From positions 1 through 64,000 of the forward strand of contig MNCI01030518.1 in the NCBI GenBank assembly GCA_015680685.1: a stretch of DNA of 64,000 bases. Direction: 5' to 3'. Shown piece by piece: positions 1-9,450 of this stretch (position 1 is the first letter of the stretch; each line of letters begins with the position of its first letter). The notes below the pieces were generated by a model. That model made no database searches, was not told the origin of the DNA, and was given only the letters and a program-made list of their open reading frames with translations. The position numbers and the translations under genes were made by a program. The DNA comes from Gnetum montanum. Taxonomy: Eukaryota; Streptophyta; Gnetopsida; Gnetales; Gnetaceae.

Positions 1-1069
1 TATCTAATGTTGTAAGTATATTTTCCTACCTTTGTTTTGCCTAATGTAGTAGCAAATCTTACCTTCAATTTTCTAGATTTAATTTCATCTTGTTAAATGT
101 TTTTCTTTTCTATTAATCTACATGATTGACTCTTTTCAAGGTATTTATCCTAATGTAATGATATAAATATCATGTTGACATGCACATTATTTCTTTTCAC
201 TACATTATGTTTTTCTTACTTCTATTTCATGTAATTTAATCAATTAGGTTTAACTTGTACTTGGGAAGAACATCACTTAGGTTATTATTCTTTCTAATGA
301 TCTATAACTTCCCTTTCAATTTGAAATATATCTTTGACCTGTTTAGTTACCATGAAATATCTAACTCATTTCATGCAAAGTTGTTGTGAATTCAAGTTTG
401 ATGATTCTCACTACAACAATATTGTTCTTGAGGTTGAGGAGAATCCCTACTTAGATAATAATTCTATTATTGGTAGGAATATCTATAATTTTCTTTGGGA
501 TAAGGAAATATTCTTGGCATTTTCTTCTTCATAAATTTATGATTTAATGCATATCCCCCTACTTCTTATTTTTAAGCTATCATGTGTAACATTATAGGGC
601 AAAAGTCCTTTAGATGTTCATATTTGCATATGTCACAATCATCACCAACTTTAAAATCATAACTAACAAAATCCTTCACTCCAATAAATTTTTCTTTTTA
701 TTGATATACATCCCATCCTACTTCCTTTTCTTTCTTTTTTTTATTGTTCAAATCTTTTGGCCATTCTTTCTTTAGTTTTACTTCTACTATATTTATAATG
801 GATGCAAAGTTTTCATCTAGAAAGTTTCACATGTTGGCAACCTTATGCACAATCTCTAAAATAGATTTCTAAATTATCAAGTTTTCTCTATAGACCTTTT
901 CTTGTAATGGATTTTTTTCTTCCGAAAAATCAAAAGCATGTAAATCCTTGTTGTGAAGGGATTGGATTCTACTATACTTTGCAATATTTCTCTTTCCAAC
1001 ACTTCCTCTTTTTTAGCCACCTTGTTGTTGATTCTTTGAATTTAATGGACTTTTATATTTAAGAGTTTA
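1..1069. other. AT-rich DNA, no gene recognised
   Basis: I recognise no gene in this stretch. It lies downstream of the minus-strand gag pseudogene at 1070-1960, so it is probably the continuation of that element, truncated by the window edge. The only open frame of note (334-534, plus strand) has no motif I can identify. Confidence 0.4.
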
Positions 1070-1960
1070 CATTGGGCATAGATCCTAAGAGTTTCACATT
1101 TATTGATTCAAAGTCCATATATAAAGTACCTTATTTTGTTCCTCTAAAAAAATCCATGACTTGGACATTTGTTTAATAGCAAGTAATATCTACCCAAGGT
1201 CACATCAAGAGACTTGTAAGTCCCTTACTTCCATCCTTCAATTTTCTTTCTCAAGTTAAACATCTATGAGTAGGTCTAGTTCTTTTTATTAAAGAGTTCT
1301 AACATTATACTCCATTGGTCAATGGAGTATAGTTTCAATGATCAATACCAACTATTAGCTTCTTTAATCAATGTTTCTAAGAATAAATTTAGATTCTACC
1401 ATTCATTCTTAATATGTTACAAGGCATAGACATCATGGAATATTTGTACATGAGTCCATGGATTAATGTTATAGTCTCTCTCAAATCTAAGAATATCATA
1501 TTCAACTACTTGATAAAACTCTTCATTTAACTCCTAGTTAGGATTCAAATAGCCTTTCTAATGTTGTTCATGGTTTGACTTACTAACAAGGAATCATCAT
1601 AATCTTCATTATGATCATGATCCCTTTAGTATTCCCTTTGGTATCTTCTTCTATGTTTGTAATATTTATCTCTATCTCTCCTTAGCCATCTATCTTGGTT
1701 TTCTCTATCATTACTACTAGTTTTTCTATCATAATCCCTACCTCAAACTTTTTCTCCTAGTCTATGTTCATTTTCTTTAAAGCTAAACAATTAGGATAAA
1801 AATGAAGATGAAATATTGGAAGAGCCATGTTGTCTTACTCTCCTTTCATGATCCCTTAGGTTATTTGTCCTTTGCCATCTAGAGAACCTAGGCCTAGAGG
1901 TCCTTCATGTATTAGGTTTTATTCCATCTTTTCCTTGGTTTCTTAGAAAGGTATAGTGTA
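1070..1960 (-). pseudogene. Retrotransposon gag, decayed (element A)
   Basis: Read on the minus strand, this encodes a broken gag-like protein. An Arg/Ser/His-rich N-terminal part (SRPRFSRWQRTNNLRDHERR near 1880) is followed by a capsid-like part with LKLYSIDQWSIMLELFNKK and a SLDVTLGRYYLLLNKCPSHG motif. The latter resembles the conserved plant Ty3/gypsy gag segment that usually reads ESL..AW.RF..LL..CP.HG. The plus-strand copy at 4944-6350 has the same order of motifs (SRPRTSSKFR, LELDSIYLWSTMLKLFNEK, ESLDVALDRYYSLLHRCQGYG), so the two are homologous copies in opposite orientation. Many stops and frameshifts interrupt it, and no protease or RT is visible before the window ends. The gag call is firm because two diverged copies share it. 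The lineage is not resolved. Confidence 0.7.
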
Positions 1961-2566
1961 ATCATGGATTTTCTAATTCATTAATATTGAAGATAATAGA
2001 ATGTTGGTAATGAGATATTTTTTATTAAAATCAAGTATTCTTCTTCTCTAGCTAGGACATCAATGAGATGGTGAAATGTTTCTACTTGTTGAATTCTTAA
2101 TGTGTCTCTATGAAATAATCTTGCCTACATTGAGCTTTAGTGGATTTATAATTTTTGACATATGATCATGCACTTGGTACTCATTTATAGTAGCTTCTAA
2201 TCCATTTTCATCAATTGATCTATAAGCATTAATGGAGCTTATATATCAAGTAATAACTTAATGTTGGCTTGGAAGTCTCAACATTTTATTTATCCATAAT
2301 AGTGAAAGACAACAAAAAAGTATGAATAATAGGGATATGGATAATTATATATGACCTTATCATCATCATTATTGTGATTGGTTTTACCGTTTTCTCTTGT
2401 AGTATTATCTATGGAATATGAAAAATCAACCCTAAGATAAGTAGACATGATTGATTAATACACATGTATCTTATAGTATTAAATATTCATAGAAAGATAA
2501 ATCTTTAAAATCTTTTATAATGATTATGTATAATATAACTTGCTATATTTCTAGCATCATCCTTGA
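1961..2566 (-). other. Untranslated leader of element A
   Basis: This stretch lies between the primer-binding site and gag of the minus-strand element. It has no coding signal that I can see, which matches a retrotransposon leader. Confidence 0.45.
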
Positions 2567-2579
2567 CAATGATACCAAA
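2567..2579 (-). promoter_or_regulatory. Primer-binding site, initiator-Met tRNA type
   Basis: On the minus strand the bases read TTTGGTATCATTG, directly after an LTR end in ...TTATCA. TGGTATC is the start of the usual plant primer site for initiator methionine tRNA (TGGTATCAGAGC). Its position fixes the 5' LTR of element A on the right and its gag on the left. Confidence 0.75.
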
Positions 2580-3514
2580 TGATAAATAGTGAATATGTCT
2601 AATTCTCCATCATATGATCTACAAGCATCATAGTAAACTATGTTATAATTTGTGGATGGTACAAATGTTGTTATTAAGGAAGTTAGTCTATAATCGTAAA
2701 TTTTTGTCTTTCCACTTAGACTAGTAGTGACTTGATTATGTATGATTTAGTCTAAGGTGAAACGTAGGATCATGATGATGTTTCATATTTAATTAAACCA
2801 AGTAAAATTATATAAATTAATAAATTAATTAATTAAAGTAATGAAAAACAACATAAATCCTAAGCTAGCATAAGAATAATGAGTGTTGACTTTCCAACTT
2901 GTATACATTCTAAATACTTGCACCTATTTCTAGGATTACCAAGTGCTATGNCACATTCTAAATACTTGCACCTATTTCTAGGATTACCAAGTGCTATGTT
3001 ACTAAGTCAATCAATTACTAACACCACTAGGATTACCAAGTGGTTACATGTTTATTCTTCAAGATGGTTGCACTTATTTTATCAATTAATATGTGTGAAA
3101 ATGTAAGTATTAATTAATTACATGGAAATTAAACAACATTGAAAGTAAACTTAAACTAAATAAGAGTGTTGTAATGAAATTAAGTCAATATTGATTTTTA
3201 TTTTCACTCATTAAATATGCTTAGGGATATCTCACTTGAGTAAAGACTTCATAAAACCAACTCATAACCATACCACAAGCATTTGCTTACTAGTACTAAA
3301 AGTCAAGTAATGAAATTGCAAAAGTCTCACTACCTAATATATTTATGATATCATAAATACAATAGGTGGGTATTATTTATAAGCATAAATGACCATTGTG
3401 ATATTGCATAATGACATGTGATATTGTGATGTCCTTAAATTAACTATTTATAATGATATAACAAGGAAATAAAAGCATAAAACTTTTTTAGCTTATCATT
3501 ATTTCATTTCATCA
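2580..3514 (-). repeat. 5' LTR of element A (minus strand)
   Basis: This LTR is related to, but clearly diverged from, the LTRs of element B. On the minus strand it starts TGATGAAA and ends TTCACTATTTATCA. Element B LTRs start TGATGAAG and end CTCACTAATCATCA or CTCACTACTCATCA. Shared internal blocks include the TATA region (about 3370-3390, minus) followed by a segment like ATTTATGATATC, and the GGTAATCCTAGTAG-type internal repeats near 2925-3040. The start at 3514 is inferred from similarity only. An assembly join (N at 2951) lies inside and inflates the length by about 48 bases. Confidence 0.65.
2905..2998. other. Unmerged 46-bp contig overlap around an N
   Basis: Bases 2905-2950 and 2953-2998 are identical, and they are separated by N (2951) plus one C. 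A perfect duplication that abuts an N, in a region where everything else is diverged, is best read as two contig ends that overlap but were not merged. An open frame running across it (2879-3106) is an artefact of this join. Confidence 0.85.
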
Positions 3515-3914
3515 TAAGAAAGCTAATGTTTTTCATTTCATCTAACAATATTCAAGCATTTTCAACCATTTTGAGCTTGCAAACATCTACAATTAAAATT
3601 TCATACTTATGTGATTATCTTAATAAGAAATAGACTTAACTATTATTAGAGAAAAAAGAGATTTCTTTTTCTAAAACTAATTGTAATAGAATTAAGCCCT
3701 AATTATATTAATATTCAAATGATTTAGCATTTCATCTCATAATCTCAAAGGTAATATTAATTTCTTGGTTTTGTAGAGTACAAAACAACTATGTTATAAC
3801 TAACTACATCACTCTATATAAGAAATGGATTTAATTTTAGCACTTTGAACATATTATAAAATCTAATAATCTAAGTATAGCCTTTAACAAGGACTTGACA
3901 ATAATTTTAAAATC
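3515..3914. other. Spacer between elements A and B
   Basis: This is about 400 bases of AT-rich sequence with no coding or repeat signal that I recognise. It should be the flank into which A and B inserted. Confidence 0.4.
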
Positions 3915-3919
3915 CTACA

Positions 3920-4797
3920 TGATGAAGCATCTTCCTTAGATTGTTTCGATAGGATGGCATCGACATGATCCCATTGACATGGTTGCATCAATGCGTGGTT
4001 TGATGTGTTGACTTGACCCCATTGACATAGTCTCTTATTTTGCCTATAAATACACATCCACCAATCACATTTATGGTATCCATTCATTAGTAGCTACTGC
4101 AACTCTTCTAGTTTTATGTTTTCAAAGTTAGAATATTTTCTAAGTACTTGCAATAGGAGTTGAAAAGTGTATGGATCTTTATTTAAGCACTATTATACCT
4201 GAGCACGTCAGTGTGAATGGAAATAAAGATGAGATTTCTTGATAAACCTTTTAGCACTTGGACTTATCATAATGTTTACTTTATGCATTTATTATTTAAG
4301 AATTTTACTTTAATGTGTTTAATTGATTAATTCATAGCAATAATTAATACACATAAGTATGACATCTCAAGTATATGCTTAATGCTTGGTAATTCCAGTA
4401 GCGCTTAATGCTTAGTAATCCTAGTAGCACTTAACGCTTGGTAACCTAGTAGCATTGTAATCTGTTCATGATGTGTATGAAAGATGGGAACATATATGCT
4501 AGGACTCATTAAGCATTAATTAGTTATTAGATCAATTAAGCATTTAAATACTTTATTTTTCACACTTAGGTTATTTAAACAATAAACATAAAATGATAAA
4601 AATCATATGTCTTAGTTACACTTAGCCATACAATTGGACTTCACAAGTGAAATTGAGAAGACAATGATCACATCCATTAGATTCACCACCTAGACCCAGT
4701 GTACTTTGAGAGCTAAAGTCTATAGAATTTGACCAAATCACTTAGTGAATGCTAGTGATTCATATGGTTGGGCGTAGGCACTACTCACTAATCATCA
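3920..4797 (+). repeat. 5' LTR of element B
   Basis: The LTR starts TGATGAAGCATCTTCC and ends CTCACTAATCATCA, and the 3' LTR at 12566 matches along its length. It contains three tandem copies of a motif of about 24 bases (CTTGGTAATNCNAGTAGC type, 4380-4450), whereas the 3' LTR has two. It also has an extra segment around 4555-4620 that the 3' LTR lacks. These differences account for the 80-bp length difference. Confidence 0.85.
4045..4052 (+). promoter_or_regulatory. TATA box in 5' LTR
   Basis: TATAAATA lies 125 bases into the LTR, and the same box is conserved in the 3' LTR (12681-12688) and in the minus-strand LTR of element A. It is the likely core promoter, with U3 being short (about 150 bp). 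Confidence 0.65.
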
Positions 4798-4812
4798 TTG
4801 GTACGGTTGCTT
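4798..4812 (+). promoter_or_regulatory. Decayed primer-binding site of element B
   Basis: TTGGTACGGTTGC follows the LTR end directly. It keeps TGGTA and the final GC of the initiator-Met tRNA primer site and sits exactly where the site must be. The middle is mutated. Confidence 0.55.
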
Positions 4813-4943
4813 AGGAATTTAGTTAGCTATGTGTGCTATCTAGGATAGTAGTGAAATCACTAAATGATCATTGTAGTGGTATTAACAATTTATCTTTTTG
4901 GAAATATTAGTATTTTAATTCATACATATTATTAATTGAAATC

Positions 4944-6350
4944 ATGTCTCCTTTACAAAGGACCAATAATACATCATATGATGAGAACATTAGTATCAAA
5001 AATGATAGGATCTATACTGAAGAAAGTTGGAGTGAATCACTAGATGTAGGGGTTTCATATGCTCATTTAAACCCTTACTACACTCAAAGACTACATTCAA
5101 TTGACGTAGATAACTCTAGGGGGGATGGAGCCAATCCTAGAATAAGGAGGGCCTCAAGGCCTAGGACCTCCTCTAAATTTAGAAAGGATACATCAAGGTA
5201 CCATATGGATAACTATAGGAGCCATGGCAATTCTCCCAGTTCACCATCTTCCTCTTCCTCTTCAATGTTTAGTTCCAAGGAAGATGAATGTAGGTATAGA
5301 AATAAAGATACACTAAGGGATCAAGATAGAGCTAGTAGTCGAAATAAAAAGGAAGATAAAAGACATCAAAATGAGCATAGGTGAAACCATCACTATCAAA
5401 AAAATAGAAATGATAATTATCATGATGACATGCTTGATGAAAATGAACTCTTACTGGCAACTAGGAGCATGACATAAATCCAAAAGGTAGTTATAATACC
5501 TCATAGGCATCAAAGGAAAAGCCAAATCAAATGATTAGATGTGAATGAAATTCCTAGAGTTGAGGGTGACTATAATTTTAATCCAAAATGTAATCTACAA
5601 ACCTTATGTGATGCCTCCACCTCATAGAACATCAAAAGTAAGTGACAAAAGCTTAAGCCCTTTCCCAAGACACTCATGGAAGAAACTAAGTGTTCGTATA
5701 GATCATTGGAGCTAGATTCAATCTATTTATGGTCTACAATGCTTAAGCTTTTTAATGAAAAATATCAAATCTATGAGAGAGTGTCCAATTGAAGAAAACA
5801 AATCCAAGAATGAAAGAAAGAAAATCATGAATCCTTGGATGTGGCCTTGGATAGATACTATTCTCTACTACATAGATGTCAAGGTTATGGGTTTTATCAA
5901 AAGGAGTAGCTTCTCCACATCATATATGGGCTTCATAACCAAAGGAGGAAGATGCTTGGGATTTACACCCAAGGATGACTATTTGAAATTAGAGTCTATT
6001 GAATACAAAGGCTAGTGGAATAGGTGGTGAAAGAAGAAGAAGAGATATGTAAAATGGAGAGTTTTAAGGAAGATAACTCGGATCAAAATCTTCAAACCAG
6101 AGAGGTCCATATGTATGATGAGGAAAAAGATGAAGATCTCAATGTGTTGATTTCAAAATAGACCTTGAAAATACAAAATGCTATCACTAAGATTGAAGCA
6201 AGGCTAGATAAGATGTGGGAGTTGATGAATAAAAAAGTTACAACCTACTTAGAAACCATAGGAAACAAGGTAGTACAAAAAGAATCAAGTTATCAAAGTA
6301 AAAAGAGGAAAATGAACAATGAAATAGGTAGGAAAACTTATCAAAAATGA
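4944..6350 (+). pseudogene. gag of element B, decayed
   Basis: The frame opens at the ATG at 4944, 147 bases after the LTR, and runs openly to 5384 (146 codons). It encodes an Arg/Ser/Asp-rich, low-complexity N-terminal part (RASRPRTSSKFRK, then a Ser run). After a stop, the capsid-like part follows at about 5640-6010. Its motifs are LELDSIYLWSTMLKLFNEK, ESLDVALDRYYSLLHRCQGYG and IYGLHNQRRKMLG; the last corresponds to the FY.GL....R..L segment of plant Ty3/gypsy gag. A lysine-rich segment with helical heptads (6165-6350) ends it. I see no CCHC knuckle. At least three frame changes are needed to follow the homology to the copy at 1070-1960. Confidence 0.7.
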
Positions 6351-6354
6351 AAAA

Positions 6355-7430
6355 ATGACTATAGTAGAAGAGGTTACAAACTCAAATATAGAAGAGGATG
6401 ATGGGTGTCACATCTACCAATATTACCATCCAAAGGACTATCACCCAATTATGTTACATCTACATGAGTATTGGACTTTTGCATTGAATCCTAAGTTCAT
6501 CGAAAAGCAAATGCCTAAGAAATTACTTTACTCACAAGTTAATTATAGATATTTCTACAACCAACTATACTATTTCAATAAGACTTCTTATCAGCCTCAA
6601 ACTACTATTAATTGTAATGGAAAAACTAAAAGCCATGGGGGAGGCCATCATCAAACTAGCACTACTATTACCACCAGTCAGACCCGTATGGTATTTTGTT
6701 TAGCAACCTGTCTTTCCAACTAGTTCTACTTCCTCTACATCAGATCACTACTATCATCCTCTTGAATATCATCAACTTGTGGCATTTCCTATGGAATCAC
6801 CATCTTGTACTTCTTATCCTTTGACACACCCTCATTACTCTTATACTTCCCTCCATCATATGTCACCACCAAAAATGTTGGAAGAATTGGCACTACAACC
6901 TCAATAGAAGAATGCCACTTGTGATTTGAACATACATGGAAATGATCATATTAGTAGATCTCCATAGAAATCTAGGAAATTTCCCTTCTTTAGGATGGTT
7001 TCCACTCAAGTGAATAAGATGCGTAGATCTACTATCTCATCAAAACTAGCATAAGGCCAATATGATGCAACACCATTCTTTACCGAAAAAATGTCTCCTA
7101 ATCCTACACATGAGTCAATAATTGTCACCACCCCAATCCAAAATGTAAAAGATAAACCTATCATTGAGGAGAGACAGAACATTCCATGCATTACGAGTAA
7201 TAACCAAGCATGCAACTATGGGATAAAGGTTCAAAGTGTTCACTCAATTCCTACACCAGCCCACAACAAATAGAAGGAACAAGAGTATGTATAAAATCAA
7301 GTTCACAAAATAGCTACTAAACGAAAGCACACCTAGTGGCTTGCAAATGAGAATGTTGTACTATTCAAATAATGCATGGAAACATATAACCTAATTAGTA
7401 GTTCTTGTTTTGGTCATGAACTTAGTTGTG
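6355..7430 (+). pseudogene. Pro/Gln/Tyr-rich tail of element B gag, tentative
   Basis: An open frame of 122 codons begins at 6355, right after the gag stop. It is rich in Tyr, His, Pro and Thr, with many Ser/Pro/Tyr codons continuing to about 6960. Composition and position suggest a disordered C-terminal extension of gag. I recognise no domain. It could equally be a separate small frame. Confidence 0.3.
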
Positions 7431-8959
7431 GGGGAGATGTCCCATTTTGAATCAAGAACTAATAAGTGCCTTTTTAGTTTTTGCTTTATACCATCTTTGG
7501 TACACTTTCTCTTTATTAAATATTTTATAGTTTCTTATATATTTTACTTTATTTGGTTTGAGTTTTTCTAATGCTTTTCTTATGTTATGTTTTATTTTTC
7601 CTTTGTTGCCTCTAAGACTAAGTGCAACTGTAGATTTTGATTGATGGTTGTTTGTACTCTAATGTTATATGATTGCTAATGTCTTGATTTTATCTTTGAA
7701 TTTTGGTATTGATAACTATGACATGGTTTATTTTTCATGGTAACAGGTGGTGAATCCATGTCATCCATCCATTCACAAAACTTTATTGTATTTCCTTGTT
7801 TTGGAAATACGCGGTACCTTCTTAAATGAAACTTTCAAGGAACTTGTGATCTTAGTAGTTTTTGAACTTAGAAAGAATTAAATGGATAGAAAAGGATGTG
7901 ACTTCAAATGGATTTGATGCTCTTTGCACTTGCCTAACCTCTTGGGTGCATGAGTGTTCTTATGGATTTCTCATCTTTCCACTATCTACCAAAAATAGGA
8001 AGCTAAAGTATTTGCATGGTGTGCTTCCCATTCAAAATATTCAAAAAGAATAATGGAAATTCAAAGCACATCCCTTAGACAAAATAATGGGCTACAAGCA
8101 CTAGTTATGGAACTAGAAAGACATGTTACCCATTCTTGAAGGTCTCCTCTAACTAAGGCCCATCTCACTCCCTAGTTCTCTTTTCTTCTCTTTTAGGAAT
8201 GGTGATTGATCTATGGGAATATTCTTGTGCCTTGAGGGGGTGGACCAATCTTGGAGTGTCAATGCAAATTCATTGAAAGTGGTTGGTTTTAATTTAGACT
8301 AAGTATAGATGTTATCATGCCATATTAACCACAAAATCCACAAGGGATTTCATGTGACCATGATATAGGACTCCATTCCATTCGTCACCTCATCCACCTA
8401 TGCTTCCCATAACTCACCTCACTATCATTTCTCATGTTTTATTCAATGTCTTAGTTTGATGTGTTAAAATTCTTAGGTAGTTTCTTATAGGATTTAGTCC
8501 TTAACTTATCCTAATCATTAATCATCCATGGGGCCCATAGACTCCTTGGTTTGAGGTCATGCAAGGGCATTAAGGGCATGAGCCTGCTATGGGGAGGACC
8601 CACATGCATACAACTTGGTTTCTCTAGTTAAGTTTCTCATCTCTTAGACATTTTTCAAATTCAAATCATTCATGCTTCACGTCAATTGCATCCAATTTTG
8701 CATTTCTTTTTAAGTTTTCTCCAATATTTTTCCTATAAAATCTCCTTTTTTTGAATTATCTATCCCTCTTTGAGCATTTCTTCATGTTGTTGGTCTTTTT
8801 GGATCTCTATGCACCCTAATTTTATNGAATTATCTATCCCTCTTTGAGCATTTCTTCATGTTGTTGGTCTTTTTGGATCTCTATGCACCCTAATTTTATG
8901 CAAAAACTCTTCTTTTTTTCTTGATATTTTTAAAGGAACAATTTGTTCTTTCAACCACA
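7431..8959. other. Long non-coding spacer of element B
   Basis: No pol motif is visible on either strand. It opens with a purine stretch (GTTGTGGGGGAGATG, 7425-7439) that looks like a polypurine tract but is not followed by a recognisable LTR. The 73-bp assembly duplication at 8753-8899 lies inside. Confidence 0.45.
8753..8899. other. Unmerged 73-bp contig overlap around an N
   Basis: Bases 8753-8825 and 8827-8899 are identical copies on either side of a single N at 8826. As at 2951, this is the signature of an overlap that a scaffolder left unmerged, so the true sequence is probably 74 bases shorter. Confidence 0.9.
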
Positions 8960-9050
8960 TTAGTGGGATCCCATTGATGCAGGCCCTTGCATCAATGCAA
9001 CCTTATATACAAGATACCATTGATGTAGTCATAAAATTCTATAAATAGGA
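8960..9050 (+). promoter_or_regulatory. LTR-like internal promoter ahead of the second frame
   Basis: TATAAATAG lies at 9040-9048, about 400 bases before the ATG at 9451. Upstream are GGATCCCATTGATG, a hairpin with arms TTGATGCA/TGCATCAA, and CCATTGATGTAGTC. The U3 of element B has the same layout ahead of its TATA box (GATCCCATTGACATG, TTGCATCAATG, CCCATTGACATAGTC). The internal promoter therefore looks like a second, diverged copy of the LTR's own promoter block. Confidence 0.5.
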
Positions 9051-9450
9051 TGCAACACTTTGAAAATTTTTGTGATTTACTCTAAAAAATAAAGAAGTTT
9101 TTGCAGTTTTTAGAGCCCAGAACCTTCCAAAGCCCATAACTTTCACACTGCTTATCTGATTATTCTCATTTTCATTTTTGCAACTATCGAAGGTGGGATC
9201 TACATTTTGGGGGTCATAAACCTTAATTTTTTAATGAAAAACTTAAGAAAATCATAATATTAAAAATAACTAATTTAAGAAAGTTAAATCTTTCCAATGA
9301 ACCGTGGTAAATATTAAAATAAAATAATATTAAAATGATTAATCCACCATGATCACAACTTAGCCAAGTGTAACTAATATAAGAGAAAAGGTACCTAAAT
9401 GTTCAAAGTTACACATAAAATGCTAATCCTTGGTCACGTTGTGATTACAG

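Noticed and set aside
2879-3106. 75-codon frame with a repeated peptide
   Set aside because: The repeat is created by the N-flanked 46-bp assembly duplication inside a non-coding LTR.
4944-5384. Ser/Arg-rich frame as a plant SR splicing factor
   Set aside because: No RNA-recognition motif, and the position after LTR and primer site plus the opposed copy at 1070-1960 identify it as retroelement gag.
7425-7439. GTTGTGGGGGAGATG as a polypurine tract followed by an LTR
   Set aside because: No matching LTR copy of the downstream TGTCCCATTTTG sequence was found, and element B is already closed by its own LTR pair.
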